Below, in pieces: positions 1 to 11,742 of a stretch of 64,000 bases of DNA. A program made the translations under genes and the position numbers. Numbering within the stretch: position 1 is the first letter of the stretch; the number at the start of each line of letters is the position of its first letter. The stretch is from Glandiceps talaboti (Eukaryota > Hemichordata > Enteropneusta > Spengelidae), in assembly GCF_964340395.1 (NCBI RefSeq), contig NC_135561.1, positions 20,250,240 through 20,314,239 of the forward strand. Reading direction: 5' to 3'. Below the pieces are notes generated by a model. That model saw only the letters and a list, made by a program, of their open reading frames with translations. It was not told where the DNA came from and did not search any database.

Positions 1-294
1 AGTCTTCTGAGAATTCTACTCTGTGTTGAATACGTAGGCCAGCTGTGAGATAACCAATGTAACAAGTACCGTATTATGCCAATATAATTTGAAATAATAC
101 ATGGGAAACATTTCCAGATACCACTGTGTGGGCACTGATGGTGAAAGATGATATATTATTTATAAGCCATGTAGAAAATTAATATCAAGAGTCATGGATG
201 TATTAAACCTTCATGTAAATGTTTCACTGACATTCAACCTAATTTGTTGCTTTTACAGAAAATTAATATAGTTTGTGGGATAGCTTGATGGAGA

Positions 295-545
295 TGGATA
301 GATGGATGGATGGATGGATGGATGGATGGATGGAGGGAGGGAGGGATGGATGGATGGATGGATGGATGGATGGATGGAGGGAGGGAGGGAGGGAGGGAGG
401 GAAGGAGGGTTGGGGGAATGAAAGGCGAGAGGAATTGATGGATAGATGAATAGGGGATGGAGGGAGTGGGTGGATGGGTGGGTTGATGGGTTGGTGGGGG
501 TATGTATTGATGGATAGATGGAGTAGTAGATAGTAGGAAGGAAGG
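295..545. repeat. GGAT/GGGA tetranucleotide microsatellite
   Basis: Long run of GGAT units with GGGA and GGTG interruptions. The minus-strand frames reading Pro-Ser-Ile-His repeats are products of the repeat and are not genes. A short unlinked GGAT run recurs at 903-926. Confidence 0.95.
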
Positions 546-552
546 ATGGAGG

Positions 553-890
553 GACAATGGTTAGAGTGGCAGGCCTGGAATCTACAGTTTGCAGGTTTGA
601 ACCCCATATCTGCCATATGTTTCTGAATGTGTAAAGTTCTTGGGCAAGATATATGAACCACAGTTCTGCCCCAGTCAACCAAGCTGTACAATTAGGGACC
701 TGGCAGGATAACGGTTACAATGTGAATGCTTTAATCCTACTCACACACATAGAGGCTGTAATGGACTGTATACAGGGCCACGGTGCCACTATAGGTCCAT
801 GCTAGGTCCATGCTAATTATAAAGTGCTTTGAGCACAGAGTTGGAAAGTGCTATATAAAATACACACACCATTATTGCTTTTATTATTCT
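553..890 (+). mobile_element. tRNA-derived SINE, 5'-truncated head
   Basis: The head carries an A-box remnant (TGGTTAGAGTGGC, 558-570) and, 23 bases on, a B box (GGTTTGAACCC, about 593-603; consensus GGTTCGANTCC). A non-tRNA body follows. The end is AAAGTGCTTTGAGCACAG then AAAGTGCTATATAAAAT and a short ATT-rich tail, which is the kind of LINE-shared 3' tail used for retrotransposition. A partial second copy lies at 39460-39530. RNA polymerase III transcription is known for the class; activity of this copy is not shown. Confidence 0.75.
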
Positions 891-1490
891 AATATACATA
901 TATGATGGATGGATGGATGGATGGATTGATTGACCACGAAATCATCATTGATATTGCTAGGCATGTTGCACTCGGTTGCAAAATCTTTTAAAACTGCAAA
1001 ACTTCACTAACTTAATTGTTTCTCTCAAAAATGACTTTGTACCTTTAAACTTCATTAAAAAGTCAACTAATAAAACCTGAGTGATTGCGCCATGGTAAAT
1101 TCAAACTTTAAATATCAAAACGTCTATTTTGACACAAACGATATTTATTGAGTGATCTTTACTTGTCAACTTTAAAGGAAGGAGGATGGACATTCCTTGC
1201 AAATATCACTTTCCAATGAACCATTGATAATATGACATTCAATTATGATTGAAAATTATTAGCAGTATCTTAAAGGGTCTTAAAGCACCCTAAGTTTGGT
1301 TATTATATTAAATCTATTATTGGCATAATTTTATGAATATTGCTTCTCAGAAATAGCTCTTGCTAGTTATGTCTAAATTGCGTTTCGGTTTAAAGTTTTG
1401 ATCATTTTCCAGCACTGGGAGACATTTTCACAGCATGCATATCCTTTGGCAGTACAGTAATAATAAATAAGTCTTCGTAGAAGTCTTCAT
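891..1490. other. Non-coding, no feature recognised
   Basis: AT-rich unique-looking DNA. Frames are short and broken, and I see no splice-framed exon or repeat apart from the small GGAT run near 903. Confidence 0.5.
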
Positions 1491-1880
1491 AGAAGACACA
1501 GACCTCTCAAATATTTTACATCTATGTGAGTGAATGGTGACATGAAATTAGTGGCAACAAATAAACACTAACAAGCCTTCATAGAAGACACATCCCCCCC
1601 CCCCCCCCGCCTGCCCCCTCAAATGTGACTGAATGGTGACATGATTTGAAAGAAATTGGTGACAACAAATAAATACTAAGTGTCTTTGATGATGCAGGGA
1701 ATTGCTAAATTTCAGTAACTGAACCTGAAGATCCAGGTCTAGGTCAAAGGTCAGTGATATGAGCACTAAAAGTGATCCTTGTGACTATTTTTCTTCTCCT
1801 ATATTACCTGTGGACATGATTTAGAAGAAATTGGCAACAAATAAATATGACAAAGTGTCTTTGATAGGCAAGAAATGGCT
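1490..1880. repeat. Three degenerate copies of a ~130-bp unit with a poly(C) tract
   Basis: The motif GGTGACATGA...TTGGCAACAAATAAATA recurs near 1531, 1636 and 1812; the second and third also share AAGTGTCTTTGAT. A run of about 17 C interrupts the array at 1592-1608. The divergence suggests an old tandem or dispersed repeat. Confidence 0.6.
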
Positions 1881-2160
1881 GGATTTGAATAATTGACCAT
1901 GAAGGTCAAACGTCAATGACTTAACAGACAGCTTGTACATTATAATAGGAGGTAGCCACTTGAATGGAGTATTTATGTACTATGGTTTTTGAGTTATGCA
2001 TTAAAATATCAACGTTTAACTACAAATATGGCCTCCATTTGATCAAATTTGCATATGACACAAACCATGTCCAAAGCATGTCCCATATGACATTTCACCT
2101 TTGTGCCAGGTTTGAAAAAAACAACACTGCATGTCTGAGAAATGGCGTATTAGACATATG

Positions 2161-2184
2161 CACACATGCATGCATGCATGCATG

Positions 2185-2257
<73 letters not shown>
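2161..2257. repeat. (ATGC)n-(CA)n compound microsatellite
   Basis: A short ATGC run (about 2167-2186) passes into about 34 CA units and ends in GACAGACAAACGAACGAA. The plus frame reading poly-His-Thr and minus frames reading poly-Cys-Val are repeat products. Confidence 0.95.
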
Positions 2258-2260
<3 letters not shown>

Positions 2261-2924
2261 GACAAACGAACGAAGTCCACAGGTAATAGTCCTCTAAAGA
2301 AAGAAACAACCCTTCTTTAAACTTTGCATTGTCACCAACCCAATATTTTGTCTATCTACAGACAGACAGAGATCGTTGTAATAGTCTCCCATATTTTACT
2401 AATCAGATATGATTTGAGTACAACTACAGGCTACTAGCTACAATCAATGTACAGACATAAGGAAAACCACAAATTAATTTTGAACTGCACAAAGAGGTCA
2501 ATACCTCTGGATGTACTTCTCAGATTTACTGCTCAACTGCACCCAAAACAACCAAATCGATTCCAGCTCTCTACCTTTCTTCACTCTAATAGCCTCTCAC
2601 AAGTCCATTTTAACATACAAAAGTTGACTCCAATACAGCTGATGTGCACGGATCTTATCTACTATCTTGGATTAAAAGCAACAAATGTAGTAATTGAAAC
2701 AAATTAGAAACCATATGATTAGTAGGTGGTACAGCATTAGGTGGGCTCAATTAATCTGTCTCTTTTGAAAATTGACAATACAAGGGATAAAAATAAAAGG
2801 TAGATCTTGATATTACAAAACTCTTAACAACCTTCATAGATAATTGAATAATGGAGTTGTAATAGGCTTACTAGTGAAAACTTCCTGCATCATGTAATGG
2901 ACCAATGTTATATAGTGATGGTTT

Positions 2925-3425
2925 GTGTATCTCACTTTCTTCCATTAAGGCAGCCCTTTTTTTCTTGTGACCTGACTAACCCTGTTTTTACGGAAACTGA
3001 ACAAAAATGTTTGAAATGGCACCCTCTATGGCCAAATCTGGAAAAAAAACTTCTTTTCAGTGGTATTAAACGATGACACTTTCTTCCATTAGGGTGGTCC
3101 TTTTTTATATCTCTGTATTTAATGATTTGATTGACCTATGGTTTGCATTTATGGAAATTGAACAAAAATATTTTAAATGGCACCATCTATTGTCAGATTT
3201 GGTATTTTAAAAAATTTTCACTGATAGTAAGATGGCAACATTTTCTTCATTTTAATAGTGCAGTCATGTTTATTTCAGGTTTTTCATGACCTGACTGACC
3301 CTATAGTATGGAAACCATAAATGTGTAACATGACACACTATGGTCAGATCTGCAAAAATATCATTTCAGTAATGTCCGAAAATTACCATTTATCGCTGAC
3401 ATTTGGGACATTTATCATCAACTAA
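2925..3425. repeat. Degenerate ~140-bp tandem repeat, three units
   Basis: Each unit has, in order: a T-rich block after CTTCCATTA, GACCTGACTRACCCT, GGAAAYTGAACAAAAAT, TGGCACCMTCTATGGYCA and a TTTCAGTGRTA block. Units start near 2935, 3075 and 3240. The same family occurs at 57480-57770, so the unit is dispersed as well as tandem. Confidence 0.7.
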
Positions 3426-4840
3426 ATGTTAATTTTTCTTCCGACTTTAATATCCATTCATAAGACATTCACATTGTTAAAAGTATGATTATGAATTAAA
3501 AGCATCATCACCATCATTTCTGCTTGTAATTACTTCGTAAAATATTTATTGGTTTGCTTTTTGGGCATTTTCTGGTGGTAACAAGATATCCTGATAAAAT
3601 ACTGTTTTACCAAAAGATATTCCATGCATTTCTTGCTGAATTGGTGATTTGAAAATGAAAGTAAACACAACCAGAACTTGAACTACATATTGGGAACCTG
3701 CTTATTCTTCCTACTCAGGACTTACTTTAATCAAAAAAAATAATGAGAATTCTGTACTCAAACGTGAAATTGGAGTTTTGATTTTACATTTCAGGTAACA
3801 TTGCCAACAATCTACAAGCAATTATTCTTTAAATTTCAATTTGAAAATAACCAACCATGATATTTCTTATATCTTAACAACTAAACATTTATGGTTTTGG
3901 TACAAGATGATAATTTTGAGTAGCTTAAGGGGACTGAATTACACTATAGTATGGTTTTTGAAAATGTTAATGAAAATGGAAACACTTTTTTGCAGCAAAA
4001 GAGTCACAAACTCAAAATGAAAGCATGACTTCTGATTTTTTTTTTCTTTGTAAATGCTTGTGTGTGATTCTTTATGCCGAAGGAAAATGATTCACCAAAT
4101 GTATAAATATAAAGCAGTAGGCTATCGTATGTGTTTTGTGGTTGCTATTAGCTTAATTTACTGGCAAACGAGTACAACAACCCATACACATTGCAAATCA
4201 AATTGACTATCAAGGCTAAACATTTATTTCCCTACAGCGCAAAGAAATATTACAAAGTCATGAGAATGTGTAATCAATGTGTTCTGGATTGTCGATACTC
4301 CTATGCTAGTGAATTAAGCTAATCGCAAACACAAAATGTGTATGCTGGCCTACCCCTTTGTATTTATGCACTTGGTGAGTCTTTTTCAAGGTCTTGATGT
4401 GGATTCACTTTTGTGGTTAATATCCATTTATGACATACAATATCCAGAACTCACTTTTGTTACTATCAGAATATGACACTTTGCCTAAAGACTTAACGCA
4501 TGTTTTACATGTAACGACTGTTTGCTTGCAAGCAAGTACATAGAAGATTCTCAATGCAGTGAGTTTTTTGCTGCAAGTGAATTGGTTACTCAGCATCAAT
4601 TTGTTTCTGTAAATAAATGAAGTGCGCAAAAGGAGAACTTTTTAGTTGGTGCAATCTAATGTAATATCAAAACATTCATGTTTGTCCTTTGTTTCACATA
4701 AAAACCTTGAACAGTATAACATCAAACAAGATAAAAACTGGCATTAAATTGAACAATTTAACTCTCAATTAATAGCTAAGTATGAGATGGAGAGGTGGGC
4801 AGGAGTCTCCTGGAACATAATGAAAATTATTCAAATTAAC
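3426..4840. other. Non-coding, no feature recognised
   Basis: About 1.4 kb of AT-rich sequence with no long frame bounded by splice signals and no clear repeat. The 70-codon minus frame at 4417-4629 has no supporting context. Confidence 0.5.
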
Positions 4841-4859
4841 CTATTACTAATGATGTGCA

Positions 4860-5260
4860 CTCTAATCCATGCTGTATTAAGATTATAAAAACAGTTGTTA
4901 TCAGAATAAAAGTATGTAAATTAGCATTAATGATATACAAGCCAGTCCATTCAGTATAGAAGCAGTTATCAATATGTACAGTATGAAAATTTGCCTTAAT
5001 GATATATAAACCAGTCCATTCAGTATAGAAGCGGTTATTAGTGTAGTAAAGTTTTGCAAATTGACTTAAGGATAAGAAAATCATCCAGTTGATATAAATG
5101 CAGATATCAGTGTATATAAAATATGCAAATTAGCCTTAATGATATGCAAGCCAGTGGATGCAGTATAGCAGTTATCAGTATAAAAAGTATGCAAATTAGT
5201 CTGCAAGCCAGGCTATTCCGTACAGAAGCAGTTATCAATATGTACAGTATGCAAATTTGG
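4860..5260. repeat. Degenerate ~70-bp tandem repeat, about five units
   Basis: The unit reads roughly GCAGTTATCAATATGTACAG, then TATGCAAATTWGCCTTAATG, ATATRCAAGCCAGTCCATTC and AGTATAGAA. Units begin near 4890, 4965, 5035, 5100 and 5165, with another start at 5228. The 3' part has a near-identical inverted copy at 17905-18122. Confidence 0.8.
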
Positions 5261-5299
5261 TCAAAGATGGGGTGGGGTTTTTTAGCTGAAGAGTCTAAC

Positions 5300-6380
5300 A
5301 TGGGGTGTACTCTACATTATTTTCACTTTGGCTTGTATTGTCTATAAAATCATAACTGTGCCATTAAATGCCCCTGAAATGTTGCCTTTGAAAGGGAAAA
5401 AACTATATTTTGTGACCCACCATTTCCTTATTTCCTTAGTATGTAAATGTATTTTGGTCTAAAATTTGATCTTCTAAAAACTGGAAAGGTCGAAAATGAG
5501 GTATTGGTTTTGTGTTAAAATAGGTCTAAAATGGGGTCTAGGGTTGGCAGTATTGGTTACAAACCCCTACCAGAGCTAGCCATTGGTACTGCTCCCAGGG
5601 AGGAAGGGTATTACACATTCACATTTGGTCTTTACAGGTTAGTTTATCACACAAAATGTAATTTTTAAACTTTTCATTCTTTATTTTTTTTATTCATTTC
5701 AAATGGAGGACTAGCTCATAGCCTATAAAATTGCATTACAGTCACTCTTAGTCTATATTTATGGGTTCTATAAAATGACAAGAACTTGCTCCCAATGAAG
5801 CTGAATTAATTTGCAAGCAAGATCTTGTCATCTTATATCGAACTTTAATCTCTTCAAGTTTTGGCCTTCCCACAACAGAGTGCATTCTCTGTAATTGGAC
5901 TGATCTCCGGTTATTGGACAAACTATATTTTATTTATGTTTTAATATACCAACACTATATATATATACACACCCATTACATATCAGATTCAGGAAAATAT
6001 TATCACAGTATCATTATTATTAAGTAAAAACTACTTTACTACTTTTACAGTTGCATTATGAAATTAGAAAACAGGAACTCGATTCTTTCATTTTTCATAA
6101 ATCATATTGAAGTAATAAGACTTAGACATTACTGGGTTTTGTATTTCAATATAATAAAGTGGGACATGTATGTCAATAAAACATTCTACGTCACCTTCAT
6201 AACTATTAAACACATCCAGAATGTTATTAGAAATCTTCTCTAAATCACCTTTAATAACAATTGACAATAGAGATTGCATTTTGTAGATTTATATTAAGGG
6301 ATGGACTCCATTAACCATCTATTGTTTAGATAGGCAGGATATTGGATAAACAGCTGGAAACTTTCCCTCTGCAGCAGTGA
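5300..6380. other. Non-coding, no feature recognised
   Basis: AT-rich sequence with short frames on both strands (for example 6058-6243 and its complement) that overlap each other and lack splice context. No repeat copy found elsewhere in the window. Confidence 0.45.
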
Positions 6381-6482
6381 TGATTGATTGGTTGGTTGGG
6401 TGGGTGGGTGGGTAGGTTGGTTGGTTGGTTGATTGATTGATTGATTGATCAATCGATCGATCGATCAATCTATTGATCGATT
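6381..6482. repeat. (GGTT/GGGT)n-(GATT)n-(GATC)n compound microsatellite
   Basis: GATTGGTT and GGGT units lead to GATT units and then to the self-complementary unit GATC with variants. The same GATT-to-GATC progression occurs at 55966-56056. Confidence 0.9.
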
Positions 6483-6706
6483 GACCCGAGTATAATAAAC
6501 TAATGATTGCCTACATTCTCTCATATCAATATTAAAGGGGAGGATAGGCATGGTTGATTTTATCATGGTTGCATTTCTTTATACTTAGCTCAACATTGTC
6601 CATGGGTACATGCTTGCTGCTACACTTTTAAGATTACTTTGAAAATATTGAGAAATCTTATGCTCTTTTCGAAAAAGCTTGCCCAAGCTATTAAATGAAC
6701 TATCAA

Positions 6707-7034
6707 GATCAGTGAGCCTGATACAAGGTTTCATGTTGAGACTGACACAAAAAAGATAGCACACAAACATCACATACACAGCGTGGACTCTTTATTTAGT
6801 TAATGACACAAACAGTAACAGCATGCCCACTACTACACTTACTGTAGTCATGAGGTATAATTTCTTGGAGTTCAAGCAAAATCCATGGTCAGTAGCCAAC
6901 TGGACTGTTTCTTTCATACAGTTACTGTTTATATCATTAACTAAATAAAGAGTCCACACAGTGTAAGTAATGTTTGTGTGTTATCTTGTTTGTGTCTATA
7001 TCAGTATGAAACCTTGTCATTGGATTCACAGATC
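6707..7034. mobile_element. Foldback (MITE-like) element, ~120-bp inverted arms
   Basis: The left arm (6707-6825) and the reverse complement of the right arm (6915-7034) share GATC at the tip, ACAAGGTTTCAT, GACACAAA, GATAACACACAAACAT and, most strongly, GTGGACTCTTTATTTAGTTA. The spacer is about 90 bp and has no coding capacity. It is therefore a non-autonomous palindromic element or an inverted duplication; I found no second copy. Confidence 0.8.
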
Positions 7035-8380
7035 TAATAGTTTGTTTAACAGCTGGACAAGCTTCACCTAAAAGAACTGTAAAGAAGCAGGAACTCATTT
7101 ATTCAGAGATGTTGTCATTAGATTAATGAAATTGATCCCTGCTTGCCTCTGGTACATGCATGCTGTTAACATTTAAGTTTTAAAACTTAAAGAAACAAAC
7201 ATTCTCTACACTTTGATCATTTAGAGATGTCGTCATGACAATGATCAATTTCTACTTTGTATATTCTAGTGACCCAGCTTACATCTATCTTGACACTAGC
7301 AATGGCAGATGAAACACACTTGAATCACCTTTAAATAGCACCCATCAACACATCTGAATGGATGTTTTCTAATTTGATAGAAGGTTTTACCAATTTTCTC
7401 ATCATTAGCACAGTTTTTGTGTTTATTTCTCGCAAGTTCATCCATAGAGTAGAAGTGAAGGTCTCACTTTGACAATTTTTAGACCATAACATACTTGATG
7501 GTGATGATGAGACTTGTTACAATGTCATCTTTTCTCTCATCAATTCCTCTTTTCTGTGTCATTTGTAACTATTTTTAGACTTATTTCACATAAGTTCATG
7601 GTTCAAAACACAGCTAAAGTGTCTCATTTTTGACACCTAGAGACTGTAAAGTACTTAATCGCCGATGACACTGATTGGCATCTCATCAATATGTTGTTTA
7701 TCAGAAGTGGATGCTATTTTTTAAGATATTATTCACAAGTTGAGAATAAAAAGCACTGCTAAGTTTTTGATACTTAAAATATGAAATGTACAAATAGACA
7801 AAGATGAACACAATCTCAATTTACGTCAGTCTTTTCTCAATGAAAGGTATGTTTAGAGTTACAATGCACAAAGTCAAGGCCTATCTACAGCAAGCTACAT
7901 CCAGATTTGAAGTGGACTTGAATGTTAAAAATAGATGTACTTGAAGCAAATTATGCATATTTTTATTTTTCATTTTTTTCATACCCAACACAACTTGCCA
8001 TGAATGACAACTTCTATATTCCAAAAGTAAACCTCTCCATAAACCATCACAGCCTCCTGACTCTTTGGAAAAAAAACTACTAAAAGAGCTGACATTAAAC
8101 TGCATTTGAAACAACACAAATTGATTTGTATATTGTTTCTGTTCTCACTTAACTGTTTATTTTTTCAAATGAATTCTTATTAATTTCCAAGCTGTCAGTC
8201 TGACACAATGCACTGCATAATCACACTGAATTGTTCTTTGGGGCCACATGCTCAAATATTTTTGTAGCCCTAGCCAGAAATTTCTTTTGTAATTCTCTAC
8301 ATTATCTATTGTGTGGCTCATTTGACTTGTAAATTTTGATATTTTGTACATTTAGAGATAAGTTTAGAGTATTTGGCAAT
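7035..8380. other. Non-coding; one perfect palindrome
   Basis: No gene recognised. The palindrome TTAAGTTTTAAAACTTAA lies at about 7171-7188. The minus frame 7881-8117 is isolated. Confidence 0.45.
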
Positions 8381-8387
8381 AAAAGTT

Positions 8388-8480
8388 ATTATTATCATTA
8401 TTATTATTATTATTATTTCTTTTGTGCCGGGAATTGCTCCCAGTGATTTTCCTTTTAAACAGACATATACATACCAACAC
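8388..8480 (-). mobile_element. SINE 3'-end fragment with (ATT)n
   Basis: An ATT run (8388-8416) adjoins GGGAATTGCTCCCAGTGATT. On the minus strand this is a hairpin (CTGGGA-GCAAT-TCCCGG) followed by an A/T simple tail. The same hairpin block ends the minus-strand SINE at 58225-58545, so this is probably a severely 5'-truncated copy. Confidence 0.6.
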
Positions 8481-9147
8481 AATTGAAACTTATCCTCATT
8501 CAAAATTTGGAACAGATGAAATTATATTTTGGATTTCAAAACAACAAAATGTTCATATTTAATATCTTAGGAATCTTTGTAAAATCAAACAGAAATGAGG
8601 TCTGAACTATTCAACCAGGTGGCAACGAGTCTTCCACCGATGAATCACCTAGGTGCACTCTGTCAGTGAATATGTGAGATTATTTGTATACTGAGATCCT
8701 AGTTTCCTGCCACAGATCTAGACTTACCAAGCCAAGTAGTCTGGTGTTTGTGGTAAATCATGGCAATTAGCACTCTTGAATTAAACAGAGGACTGGAATC
8801 AGACCCTGTCCTTAATTGACTTAATTTACTTCCATTAGTGTGTACAAATGTCGGCCTACTGCACAGTTTTAGTCTCCCAGATACTCAACCCTTTATGTAT
8901 GAGAGTGAATTAAAACACTTTACACAAAGAAAAGGGTTATTTTATAAATCTCTCTCTCTCTCTTATTAAGTCTGCTACACCTATCTCCATGACAACCGTC
9001 TGCATGACAACCGTCTGAACATTTTCTGAAAACAACATACATGTACTTGCTTACAGCATGAAGGTTGACATTTACATTGATCCAGTTGTTCCCTGCATAT
9101 ACTCATGGGAAATAAAAGTGAAAGCAAACTCTTTACCTAACTTAACA
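8481..9147. other. Non-coding, no feature recognised
   Basis: Short CT run at 8949-8963 and a doubled CATGACAACCGTCTG near 8988-9017; otherwise unremarkable. Confidence 0.5.
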
Positions 9148-9562
9148 GCAAGGATATAGCAGTTAGCAAGATATTAGTAAGGATATAGCAGTTAGCAAGA
9201 TATTAGCAAGGATATAGCAGTTAGCAAGATATTAGCAAGGATATAGCAGTTAGCAAGATATTAGCAAGGATATAGCAGTTAGCAAGATATTAGCAAGGAT
9301 ATAGCAGTTTAAGTTAACAGGATGTAAGCAAGGATATAGCATTTAGCAAGATATTAGCAAGGATATAGCAGTTAGCAAGATATTAGCAAAGATATAGCAG
9401 TTAACAAGATATTAGCAAGAATATAGCAGTTAACAGGATATTAGCAAGGATATAGCAGTTAACAGGATATTAGCAAGGATATAGTAGTTAACAGGATATT
9501 AGCAAGGATATAGCAGTTAGCAAGATATTAGCAAGGATATAGTAGTTAACAGGATATTAATA
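9148..9562. repeat. 29-bp minisatellite, about 14 copies
   Basis: The unit begins AAGGATATAGCAGTTAGCAA and ends GATATTAGC. Copies are nearly identical at the 5' end. Later copies carry AACAGG in place of AGCAAG, and one is expanded near 9298-9330. It has no coding potential. Confidence 0.95.
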
Positions 9563-9665
9563 AAGACTATTTTACACCTTAAATGAGTTGAAAGATCAGA
9601 TGATGGCATCTTGGCAGGTGAATAAACTTAAAGAAAGGGCTAGACACTTTATTTGTTTCAAGTTA

Positions 9666-11352
9666 CTGCACTGTATATTCCTGACTTGGACTGTATATTT
9701 CTGCTCTACACTGTATATTTCTGCCCTACACTATATATTTCTGCCCTGCACTGTATATTCCTGCCCTGCACTGTATATTCCTGCCCTGCACTGTATATTC
9801 CCGCCCTGCACTGTATATTTCTGCCCTACACTATATATTCCTGCCCTACACTGTATATTCCTGCACTACACTGTATATTTCTGCCCTGCACTGTATATTC
9901 CTACCATGCACTGTATATTCCTGCCCTGCACTGTATATTTCTGCCCTACACTATATATTTCTGCCCTGCACTGTATATTCCTGCCCTGCACTGTATATTC
10001 CCGCCCTGCACTGTATATTTCTGCCCTACACTATATATTCCTGCCCTACACTGTATATTCCTGCACTACACTGTATATTTCTGCCCTGCACTGTATATTC
10101 CTGCCCTGCACTGTATATTCCTGACCTGCACTGTATATTCCTACCATGCACTGTATATTTCTGCCATATAGCACTGTATATTTCTGCCCTGCACTGTATA
10201 TTCCTGCCCTGCACTGTATAGTTCTGCCCTGCACTGTATATTCCTGCCATGCACTGTATATTCCTACCCTGCAATGTATATTTCTGCCCTACACTATATA
10301 TTCCTTCCATGCACTGTATATTTCTGCCCTGCAATGTATATTCCTGCCCTACACTATATATTCCTGCCCTGCACAGTATATTCCTGCCCTGCACTGTATA
10401 TTCCTGCCATGCACTGTATATTCCTGCCCTGCACTGTACATTGCTCCCCTGTACTGTATATTTCTGCCCTACACTGTATAATTGCTATTTGCACTATATA
10501 TTCCTGCCCTGCACTGTACATTGCTGCCCTGCACTGTATATTTCTGCCCTACACTATATATTCCTGCCCTGCACTGTACATTGCTGCCCTACACTGTATA
10601 TTTCTGCCCTACACTATATATTCCTGCCCTGCACTGTATATTCCTGCCCTGCACTGTATATTCCTGCCCTGCACTGTACATTTCTGCCCTGGACTGTATA
10701 TTCCTGCCCTGGACTGTACTATACATTGCTGCCCTGCACTGTATATTTCTACCCTGCACTGTATATTCCTGCCCTGGACTGTATATTTCTGCCCTGCACT
10801 GTATACATGTATTTCTGTCCTGCACTGTATATTTCTGCCCTGCACTGTATATTTCTGCCCTGCACTGTATATTTCTGCCCTGCACTGTATATTCCTGCCC
10901 TGCACTGTATATTCCTGCCCTGCATTGTACATTCCTGCCCTGTACTGTATATTCCTGCCCTGTACTGTATTCTTGCCCTGCACTGTATATTCCTGCCCTG
11001 CACTGTATATTCCTGCCCTGCATTGTACATTCCTGCCCTGTACTGTATATTCCTGCCCTGTACTGTATTCTTGCCCTGCACTGTATATTCCTGCCCTGTA
11101 CTGTATATTCCTGCCCTGCACTGTATATTCCTGCACTGTACTGTATATTCCTGCACTGTATATTCCTGCCCTGCATTGTACATTCCTGCCCTGCACTGTA
11201 TATTCCTGTCCTGTACTGTATATTCCTGCCCTGCACTGTATATTCCTGTCCTGTACTGTATATTCCTGCCCTGCACTGTATATTGCTGCCCTGCACTGTA
11301 CATTCCTGTCCTGTACTGTATATTCCTGCCCTGCACTGTATATTTCTGCCCT
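9666..11352. repeat. 20-bp minisatellite, about 84 copies
   Basis: The unit is CTGCCCTGCACTGTATATTC. Variants change C to T at the last base, GCA to ACA or GTA, and TAT to CAT. The unit has no stop codon in any of six frames, and 20 is not a multiple of 3, so all frames stay open and read as 20-residue periodic peptides. This explains overlapping open frames of up to 393 codons here. There is no sign of a gene. Confidence 0.97.
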
Positions 11353-11399
11353 TATACCTTTTTCTAAAACCTTTTTAACCTGTTTTTACTATTATATTG

Positions 11400-11430
11400 T
11401 TGAGGAAGAGCTAGCAGCTCAAAATGTTGT
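11400..11430 (+). ncRNA. Decayed hammerhead-like motif (candidate)
   Basis: TTGAGGA, then a hairpin (AGAGCT-AGC-AGCTC), then AAAATG. The layout matches the hammerhead core CTGANGA, stem II, GAAAC. CTGA has become TTGA, and GAAAC would become AAAAT by two CpG transitions. It lies directly 5' of the dispersed element starting near 11448. Probably not catalytic. Confidence 0.3.
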
Positions 11431-11447
11431 TTTACAATATATATACA

Positions 11448-11742
11448 ATATTTAACTTGTTAAATAAGTGTTTGACAACACAGGAAGGTACACACCTAGC
11501 AATTACATAACCTCTGTTTACAGACCATACCAGTCACACATTTATTGCCTATCACCTCATTCTTTCACAAGAATTCGCTACCATCATAGCTGTAGTACAC
11601 TTCTCCACATTTCGGTCTGGTCATGGCATTTCCACCCCTCAGTCTTGGGGACCGTACTTCGTACTTCTGCCCCCATTCGCCTCCAACTGGCATCACTCGG
11701 CCTCCAACAGGCCCCCAACTTGCCTCAGCTGGCACCACAACC
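11448..11742. mobile_element. Composite repeat B, copy 1
   Basis: About 160 bp starting CAATATTTAACTTGTTAAAT, plus a second block starting GGGGACCGTACTTCGTACTT, are virtually identical to 16705-17020. The copies differ by a 40-60 bp replacement near 11615-11650 versus 16870-16930. Both contain matching short frames (plus 11468, 16727), as expected of recent copies. No known transposon protein is recognised. Confidence 0.85.

Noticed and set aside
234-691. Pro-Ser-Ile-His repeat frames on the minus strand
   Set aside because: Translation of the GGAT/GGGA microsatellite.
9588-11455. Overlapping open frames up to 393 codons on both strands
   Set aside because: Direct consequence of a stop-free 20-bp repeat; all six frames are equally open and there is no splice or start context.
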